Shown piece by piece: positions 58,894-64,000 of a stretch of 64,000 bases of DNA. How positions within the stretch are numbered: the stretch's first letter is position 1; the number at the start of each line of letters is the position of its first letter. Made by a program: the position numbers and the translations under genes. The notes beneath the pieces were generated by a model. That model worked only from the letters and a program-made list of their open reading frames with translations. It ran no database searches and had not been told where the DNA came from. This DNA is from Arthrobacter rhizosphaerae (GTDB taxonomy: Bacteria > Actinomycetota > Actinomycetes > Actinomycetales > Micrococcaceae), in assembly GCF_023062595.1 (NCBI RefSeq), contig NZ_JALLAN010000023.1:1-64000 (forward strand). Direction: 5' to 3'.

Positions 58894-59955
58894 ATGACTG
58901 AAACTTTGCCGGACGCTGCCATCCCGAACCCTCTGGATGAAGCTGCCATCACTGCCGCCGTAGAAAACGCCATTGCCGCCATCGCCGCCGCGGCGACGCT
59001 CGATGAGCTCAAGGCCGTGCGCCTCGCCCACACGGGGGAGAAGGCGCCCCTCAGCCTCGCCAACCGTGAAATCGGCTCCCTGCCGAAGGACCAGAAAGCC
59101 GTGGCCGGGAAGCTCATGGGTTCCTCCCGTGGGCGGGTGAACCAGGCGCTCGCGGCACGTACTGTGGCGCTTGAGGCAGAGAACGACGCCCGGATCCTTG
59201 TAGAGGAAACCGTGGACGTCACTGCAGCACCGCGCCGCCGCCGTGCAGGTGCCCGTCATCCGCTGTCCACACTGCAGGACCGCGTCTCGGATATCTTTGT
59301 CGGGATGGGCTGGGAAATCGCCGAAGGCCCCGAAGTCGAGTCCGAGTGGTTCAACTTCGACGCCCTTAATTTCAAGCCGGACCACCCTGCCCGCGAAATG
59401 CAGGACACATTCTTCGTGGAGCCTCCCGAGGCCCACCTCCTGATGCGCACACATACTTCCCCCGTGCAGGTGCGCTCCATGTTGGAACGCGATCTTCCCA
59501 TCTACGTGCTGTGCCCCGGCAAGGTATTCCGCACGGATGAACTGGACGCCACCCACACCCCCGTTTTCCACCAGTTCGAAGGCCTCGCCATCGACAAGAA
59601 CCTCAGCATGGCGGACCTCCGCGGAACCCTGGAGCACTTTGCCCGCCAGATGTTCGGTGACGAAGCCCAGATCAGGCTCCGCCCCAACTACTTCCCGTTC
59701 ACTGAGCCCTCAGCCGAGCTGGATATCTGGCACCCGGGTGCCAAGGGCGGCCCGCGCTGGATTGAATGGGGCGGTTGCGGCATGGTCAACCCCAACGTCC
59801 TCAGGGCTGCCGGCATCGATCCGGACCTCTATTCAGGTTTTGCCTTCGGCATGGGCATCGAGCGCACCCTCATGTTCCGCAACGAGGTGGGCGACATGCG
59901 CGACATGATCGAAGGCGATGTACGTTTCAGCGAGCACTTCGGGATGGAGATCTAA
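58894..59955 (+). CDS. pheS: Phenylalanyl-tRNA synthetase alpha subunit
   Basis: Class II synthetase subunit of the alpha2-beta2 enzyme. The N-terminal coiled coil (about 25-90) is followed by the catalytic core with GWEIAEGPEVESEWFNFD, the motif 2 region around GKVFRTDELDATHTPVFHQ and the C-terminal motif 3 GFAFGMGIERTLM. 353 aa. The pheT GTG begins 2 nt after the stop. Confidence 0.97.
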   Translation: MTETLPDAAIPNPLDEAAITAAVENAIAAIAAAATLDELKAVRLAHTGEKAPLSLANREIGSLPKDQKAVAGKLMGSSRGRVNQALAARTVALEAENDARILVEETVDVTAAPRRRRAGARHPLSTLQDRVSDIFVGMGWEIAEGPEVESEWFNFDALNFKPDHPAREMQDTFFVEPPEAHLLMRTHTSPVQVRSMLERDLPIYVLCPGKVFRTDELDATHTPVFHQFEGLAIDKNLSMADLRGTLEHFARQMFGDEAQIRLRPNYFPFTEPSAELDIWHPGAKGGPRWIEWGGCGMVNPNVLRAAGIDPDLYSGFAFGMGIERTLMFRNEVGDMRDMIEGDVRFSEHFGMEI

Positions 59956-59957
59956 CA

Positions 59958-62501
59958 GTGCGTATCCCACTTTCCTGGCTGCGTGAATTCGCGCAGGTAC
60001 CGGCCGGAGCCACGGCCGAAGACGTTATGGCCGAGCTGGTCAAGGTCGGTTTTGAAGAAGAGGCAGTCCACCGGCCTACCGACACTCTTCAAGGCCCCAT
60101 CGTGGTGGGCCAGGTGCTCAGCCTCGTGAAGGAGCCGCAGTCCAACGGCAAGACGATCAACTGGTGCCAGGTCCGTGTCGTCCCGGAGGGACAGGAACAG
60201 ACCCTCACTGGTGAAGGCATTGATCCCTCCGGAGTCCAGGGCATCATCTGCGGTGCCCACAACTTCGTCGAAGGGGACAAGGTGGTGGTCACCCTGCCCG
60301 GTGCTGTGCTGCCCGGCGACTTCCACATCTCCGCACGCAAGACGTACGGCCACCTCTCGGCCGGGATGATCGCCTCTGTGCGCGAACTCGGCATCGGCGA
60401 TGACCACGACGGCATCCTGGTTCTGTCCCGTATTGGCCTTGACCCTGAAATCGGCACGGACGCGATGGAGCTGTTGGGGCTCTACGACGAGGCTGCCGAG
60501 ATCAATGTCACCCCGGACCGTGGTTACGCATTCTCCATCCGCGGTGTTGCACGCGAATACGCCCACGCCACGGGAACATCATTCTCGGACCCGGCTGCCA
60601 AGGTGCAGGCACCCGCGGAGCTGACAGGTGGTTACGGCGTCAAGCTCAACGACGACGCCCCCATCTACGGGAAGCCGGGCTGCGACCGCTTCGTGGCCCG
60701 CACTGTGCGCGGCGTGGACGCCACCCTGCCTACGCCGGCCTGGATGACTTCCAGACTTCGCTTGGCCGGGATCCGTTCCATCTCCCTCCCCGTGGACATC
60801 TCCAACTACGTGATGCTGGAACTCGGGCAGCCCCTGCATTTCTACGACCAGGACAAACTCTCGGGCGACATCGTGGTCCGGCGGGCCGTGGCGGGGGAGA
60901 AGCTCACCACCCTCGACGGCAAGGAGCGGTCCCTCGACATGGAGGACCTGCTGATCACCGATGATTCCGGTCCCATCGGCGTCGCAGGTGTCATGGGTGG
61001 CGCATCCACCGAAGTCTCCGAGGCCACGTCCACCGTGTTGATCGAGGCTGCCCACTTCGAGGAAGTTTCAATCGCCCGCTCACGCCGTCGCCACAAGCTG
61101 CCTTCGGAGGCTTCCAAGCGTTTCGAGCGCGGTGTTGACTGGCAGGTTGCGAACGTTGCCGCCCAGCGCGCCGTCGACCTCCTTATTGAACTTGCCGGAG
61201 GCGCCGCTGACGATGCAGGCACCGACGTCGGAACCGCGCCAGACGCAGTGACCATCGCCTTGCCGGCCAGCTTCGCCGCCGAACGGATCGGCATCGACTT
61301 CACCGAAGAGCAGATTGTCACCTCCCTTGTGGACCTCGGCGCCATAGTGGACAAGGCCGACGGCGGCTGGACGGTTTCGGCGCCCAGCTGGCGGAATGAT
61401 CTGGAAACCAAGGAAGACCTCTCAGAGGAGATTGCCCGGCTGGTGGGCTACGACCAGATCCCTGCAACGCTCCCGGTAGCCCCTCCTGGCCGCGGCCTGA
61501 CCCGCGTGCAGCAGCAGCGCCGGAGGCTCATCCAGGCCTTCGCCGATGCCGGGCTCACTGAAGTGCTGGCCTACCCGTTTGTTTCCAAAGCGGCCAATGA
61601 CACGTTCGGCGTGGCTGAGGAAGGGGCTCCTCGTTCCGCGGTCAAGCTGGCCAACCCCATCAGCGAGGAACAGGGCTTCCTGCGCACGTCAATCCTTCCC
61701 GGACTGATCGAGGTAGCCAAACGCAATCATTCACGGGGTTTCCGCGACCTCGCTGTTTTTGAAGCCGGGCTGGTGTTCTTGCCGGCTGGCGAGGTGGGGA
61801 CAGCTTCAATACCGCCGCTGGGCGTCAAACCTGCCGATGAGGTGCTGGATGCGCTGTACGACGGCGTTCCCGACCAGCCTCTGCACATCGCCGCCGTGTT
61901 GACCGGGCACGACTCACCGGCGGCAGCGAATCACACCCCGCGTCCTTGGGACTGGGCCGACGCGTTGGATATAGCCCGCCTTGCCGGTGATGTCCTTGGT
62001 GTGGAAGTCGTTGTCAGCCAGGGGAGTCACCAGGCCTTCCACCCCGGCCGGGCGGCACGGCTGTCGCTGCGTTCAGGTGAAGTTGTGGGTTACGCCGGCG
62101 AGCTTCATCCGAAGCTGCTTGCGGCGCAGGACATGCCGGAACGTTCGGTGGCCCTGGAAATTAATGCCGACGTCCTCTTTGAGGCTGCGGCTGATGTGAT
62201 CGTGGCCCGGCACATCTCAACGTTCCCGGTAGCTACCCAGGACGTTGCCCTCGTGGTGGCCCAAGAGGTGCCGGCAGACGACGTCTTGTCCGCACTGCGG
62301 GATGGCGCCGGAGAACTGCTTGAGGATGTCGCCTTGTTCGATGTATATGCAGGCAAGGGCATCGAGGATGGCAAGAAGTCTCTGGCCTTCAGTCTCCGCT
62401 TCCGAGCCGCTGACCGTACCCTCACCGCAGAAGAAGCGTCGGCTGCGCGTGAGAACGCTGTTGCCCTGGCCGCCAAACGGTTTGGTGCCGTTCAGCGCTA
62501 A
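59958..62501 (+). CDS. pheT: Phenylalanyl-tRNA synthetase beta subunit
   Basis: 847 aa. Domains in order: a tRNA-binding (EMAP-like) domain with VVGQVLSLVKEP and ICGAHNF; B3/B4 editing domain with KLPSEASKRFERG-type residues; B5; the catalytic-like core (NPISEEQGFLRTSILPGL); and the C-terminal ferredoxin-fold anticodon-binding domain (STFPVATQDVALVV). GTG 59958 is used; the open frame from 59766 overlaps pheS. It is followed by a very strong terminator. Confidence 0.97.
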   Translation: MRIPLSWLREFAQVPAGATAEDVMAELVKVGFEEEAVHRPTDTLQGPIVVGQVLSLVKEPQSNGKTINWCQVRVVPEGQEQTLTGEGIDPSGVQGIICGAHNFVEGDKVVVTLPGAVLPGDFHISARKTYGHLSAGMIASVRELGIGDDHDGILVLSRIGLDPEIGTDAMELLGLYDEAAEINVTPDRGYAFSIRGVAREYAHATGTSFSDPAAKVQAPAELTGGYGVKLNDDAPIYGKPGCDRFVARTVRGVDATLPTPAWMTSRLRLAGIRSISLPVDISNYVMLELGQPLHFYDQDKLSGDIVVRRAVAGEKLTTLDGKERSLDMEDLLITDDSGPIGVAGVMGGASTEVSEATSTVLIEAAHFEEVSIARSRRRHKLPSEASKRFERGVDWQVANVAAQRAVDLLIELAGGAADDAGTDVGTAPDAVTIALPASFAAERIGIDFTEEQIVTSLVDLGAIVDKADGGWTVSAPSWRNDLETKEDLSEEIARLVGYDQIPATLPVAPPGRGLTRVQQQRRRLIQAFADAGLTEVLAYPFVSKAANDTFGVAEEGAPRSAVKLANPISEEQGFLRTSILPGLIEVAKRNHSRGFRDLAVFEAGLVFLPAGEVGTASIPPLGVKPADEVLDALYDGVPDQPLHIAAVLTGHDSPAAANHTPRPWDWADALDIARLAGDVLGVEVVVSQGSHQAFHPGRAARLSLRSGEVVGYAGELHPKLLAAQDMPERSVALEINADVLFEAAADVIVARHISTFPVATQDVALVVAQEVPADDVLSALRDGAGELLEDVALFDVYAGKGIEDGKKSLAFSLRFRAADRTLTAEEASAARENAVALAAKRFGAVQR

Positions 62502-62520
62502 ATCGCCTCAGCACTGCCAC

Positions 62521-62570
62521 TGAATGCAAAAGATCCCCCGCATATCTTTGCGGGGGATCTTTTGCATTCA
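62521..62570. terminator. Bidirectional intrinsic terminator after pheST
   Basis: A perfect 21 bp inverted repeat (62521-62541 with 62550-62570) contains GATCCCCCGC/GCGGGGGATC. It is flanked by AAAA and TTTT on either side, so it can end pheT and the convergent oxidoreductase transcript. Confidence 0.93.
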
Positions 62571-62599
62571 AAACAGGTACTCGCCCTGCCCGTGGATGG

Positions 62600-63565
62600 C
62601 TACGGAACCAGCAGTACCTTTCCGGTTGTGTGCCGTCCTTCGAGGTCACTGTGGGCCTGACGGGCGTCCTGCAGCGGATAGGTGGCGCCGATCCGGACCT
62701 TGAGGTTTCCGTTGGCGGCAGCGGCGAAGATTTCCCCGGAGCGCCAGCGGCGTTCTTGTGGGTTGCCCAGGAAATGAGCAAGCGAGGGGCGAGTGAGCGT
62801 TAGCGAGCCTGCCGCGTTGAGCCGTTGCGGGTCAAAGGGCGGGACAGGGCCGGAGGCTGCCCCGAAAAGCACCAGAGAACCACGGGTGCGCAGGCAGGAG
62901 AGTGAGCCATCAAAGGTGTTGTGGCCGACGCCGTCGTACACCGCATCCACCCCTTTGCCGCCTGTCAGTTCGCGGACGTGGTGCGGAAAGCCGACGTACC
63001 GCAGGACTTCGTCGGCCCCTGCTTCCCTTGCCAGCTCTTCTTTTGCATCCGAAGAGACGGTGGTGATGACGCGGGCGCCTCTCTCCTTGAGCAGTTGGAT
63101 CAGCAGCAGGCCTACGCCGCCCGCTCCGGCATGCGTCAAAATGGTGTGGCCCGGCTCCACCCTGAAAGAGGAATTGATCAGGTAGTGGGCGGTCATGCCC
63201 TGTAAGGGGAGTGCAGCTGCTGTGCGGTCGTCGACGTTGTCCGGCACAGGCAGGGCTTTGACGGCATCCAGCACGGTATAGCCGGCATAGCAGCGGGACC
63301 CTTCGGCCGTAGCGACGCGGTCTCCCACGGCAAGATCGCTCACCCCTTCGCCAAGTTCCTCCACGGTCCCCGAGGCTTCGGACCCCGGCGTGAACGGGAA
63401 GGGGACCTTGTACGTGCCGCTGCGGTGGTAGGTGTCGATGAAATTGACGCCCGCTGCCGCGACCTTGACCAGCACCTGGCCAGGTCCCGGTTGCGGGCGC
63501 TCAACCTCCGCGTAATCCAGGACTTCAGGTCCGCCCGGCTGCTGGGCGAGGATGGCATGCGTCAT
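62600..63565 (-). CDS. Quinone oxidoreductase (zinc-independent MDR family)
   Basis: 321 aa NADPH:quinone reductase-like protein. The N-terminal GroES-like domain has VAAAGVNFIDTYHRSG and FTPGSEASGTVEELG, and the Rossmann part has THAGAGGVGLLLIQLLKE. The zinc-binding Cys residues of alcohol dehydrogenases are missing, as expected for this group. AGGAG lies about 5 nt before ATG. The substrate is unspecified. Confidence 0.93.
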   Translation of the reverse strand: MTHAILAQQPGGPEVLDYAEVERPQPGPGQVLVKVAAAGVNFIDTYHRSGTYKVPFPFTPGSEASGTVEELGEGVSDLAVGDRVATAEGSRCYAGYTVLDAVKALPVPDNVDDRTAAALPLQGMTAHYLINSSFRVEPGHTILTHAGAGGVGLLLIQLLKERGARVITTVSSDAKEELAREAGADEVLRYVGFPHHVRELTGGKGVDAVYDGVGHNTFDGSLSCLRTRGSLVLFGAASGPVPPFDPQRLNAAGSLTLTRPSLAHFLGNPQERRWRSGEIFAAAANGNLKVRIGATYPLQDARQAHSDLEGRHTTGKVLLVP

Positions 63566-63713
63566 GGGAACTCCTTCTCCAGGCAGGGACTTCCTATGCC
63601 CGGGTCGTGAATCCCATCCTAGGTACCCATGACGGTCACGGCGAACACGACCGTGTGAGGCAGGCGCGTAGGTGAGGCAGGCTCAGGTGAAGCAGGAGCC
63701 AGTGAAGCGGGTA

Positions 63714-64000
63714 TCAGTACCTGCGGGTCACAGTAGCCATGGGGCACTCAAAGTGACGCCCGGCAGCCAGACCTACATCGTTGAGGTATCGCACGATGAT
63801 TCCATAGGACTGCAGAAGTGTGGTTTCGGTGAACGGGATCCCGTGCTTGTCACAGTACTGCCGAACAATGGCGGTTGCCCTGTGTAGCTGGGGACGGGCC
63901 ATGTCCGGGAAAAGGTGATGTTCCACCTGACGGTTGAGACCGCCCAGGAGGATATCCATGAAGCGGCCACCGGAGATATTCCGGGATGTCAGGACCTGGC
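63714..64000 (-). CDS. Fatty-acid desaturase, C-terminal part (cut by window edge)
   Basis: The frame is open to the right edge, so the gene starts beyond the window. The visible end has NRQVEHHLFPDMARPQLH, with the third histidine box (QxxHH) of acyl-CoA/acyl-lipid desaturases, followed by a YLNDVGLAAG tail. The di-iron enzyme would introduce double bonds into membrane lipid acyl chains. The other two His boxes are not visible. Confidence 0.88.
   Translation of the reverse strand, partial: QVLTSRNISGGRFMDILLGGLNRQVEHHLFPDMARPQLHRATAIVRQYCDKHGIPFTETTLLQSYGIIVRYLNDVGLAAGRHFECPMATVTRRY

Noticed and set aside
59766..59957. Upstream extension of pheT
   Set aside because: It overlaps the conserved end of pheS; GTG 59958 begins the conserved RIPLSWLREFAQ sequence.
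1..64000. CRISPR arrays, tRNA/rRNA genes, prophage or complete insertion sequences
   Set aside because: No regularly spaced repeats, no cloverleaf with CCA-type ends, and no transposase or integrase frames were seen on either strand by eye.

Overview
The window is a GC-rich chromosomal segment of an actinobacterium, most likely an Arthrobacter/Paenarthrobacter-type member of the Micrococcaceae. This rests on gene content and order (ftsK-pgsA-cinA-clgR-DUF3046-recA-recX-miaB-miaA-dapF, hflX-dinG-lexA, hisC-hisB-hisH-priA, infC-rpmI-rplT), on actinobacterial families (PriA, ClgR, DUF3046, DUF1844, Rv2578c-type radical SAM, DUF222/13E12 HNH proteins) and on many leaderless-type starts (TANNNT followed 6-7 nt later by ATG/GTG). 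No rRNA, tRNA, CRISPR array, prophage or complete insertion sequence was recognised. Both edges cut genes: a DUF222/HNH protein on the left and a fatty-acid desaturase on the right.

Layout. 0-8.8 kb: ribF, the kynurenine pair kynA-kynU, rpsO, pnp, an M16 peptidase and a DUF1579-like protein. 8.9-16.7 kb: a molybdenum-cofactor island. moaD-moaA lie on the minus strand, divergent from an overlapping plus-strand series: response regulator, histidine kinase, membrane-anchored sulfite-oxidase-like molybdoenzyme, moeA, moaC, mogA, moaE. 16.7-24.5 kb: dapB, an acyltransferase-like membrane protein, an SOS-boxed DUF222 fragment, a nitrilase, an alpha/beta hydrolase, dapA and rnj. 24.5-26.6 kb: a minus-strand PhzE-type TrpE-TrpG fusion preceded by a complete trp attenuator. 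26.7-37.7 kb: the ftsK to dapF block. 38.8-44.1 kb: hflX-dinG facing lexA, with a divergent LysM gene. 44.2-50 kb: histidine genes with a small unlisted membrane ORF, sseB and an MFS transporter. 50-54 kb: DUF1844, infC-rpmI-rplT and a TrmH-type methyltransferase. 54-64 kb: GlsB-like protein, MFS transporter, NUDIX hydrolase, SOS-boxed radical SAM protein, SIMPL protein, an HEXXH protein, pheST, a quinone oxidoreductase and the desaturase.

How the genes work together. Three themes stand out. (1) An SOS circuit: LexA-box-like palindromes precede recA, lie between lexA and the divergent LysM gene, and precede a DUF222 fragment and the Rv2578c-type radical SAM gene. (2) Tryptophan and anthranilate chemistry: kynA-kynU degrade tryptophan toward anthranilate, while the PhzE-type TrpEG gene sits behind a Trp-Trp leader peptide and a 1:2/2:3/3:4 hairpin set. 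(3) A molybdenum-cofactor operon in which a two-component system, its probable target enzyme and cofactor synthesis genes overlap end to end.

All functional assignments come from motif and family recognition in the translated sequence; no database search was run.
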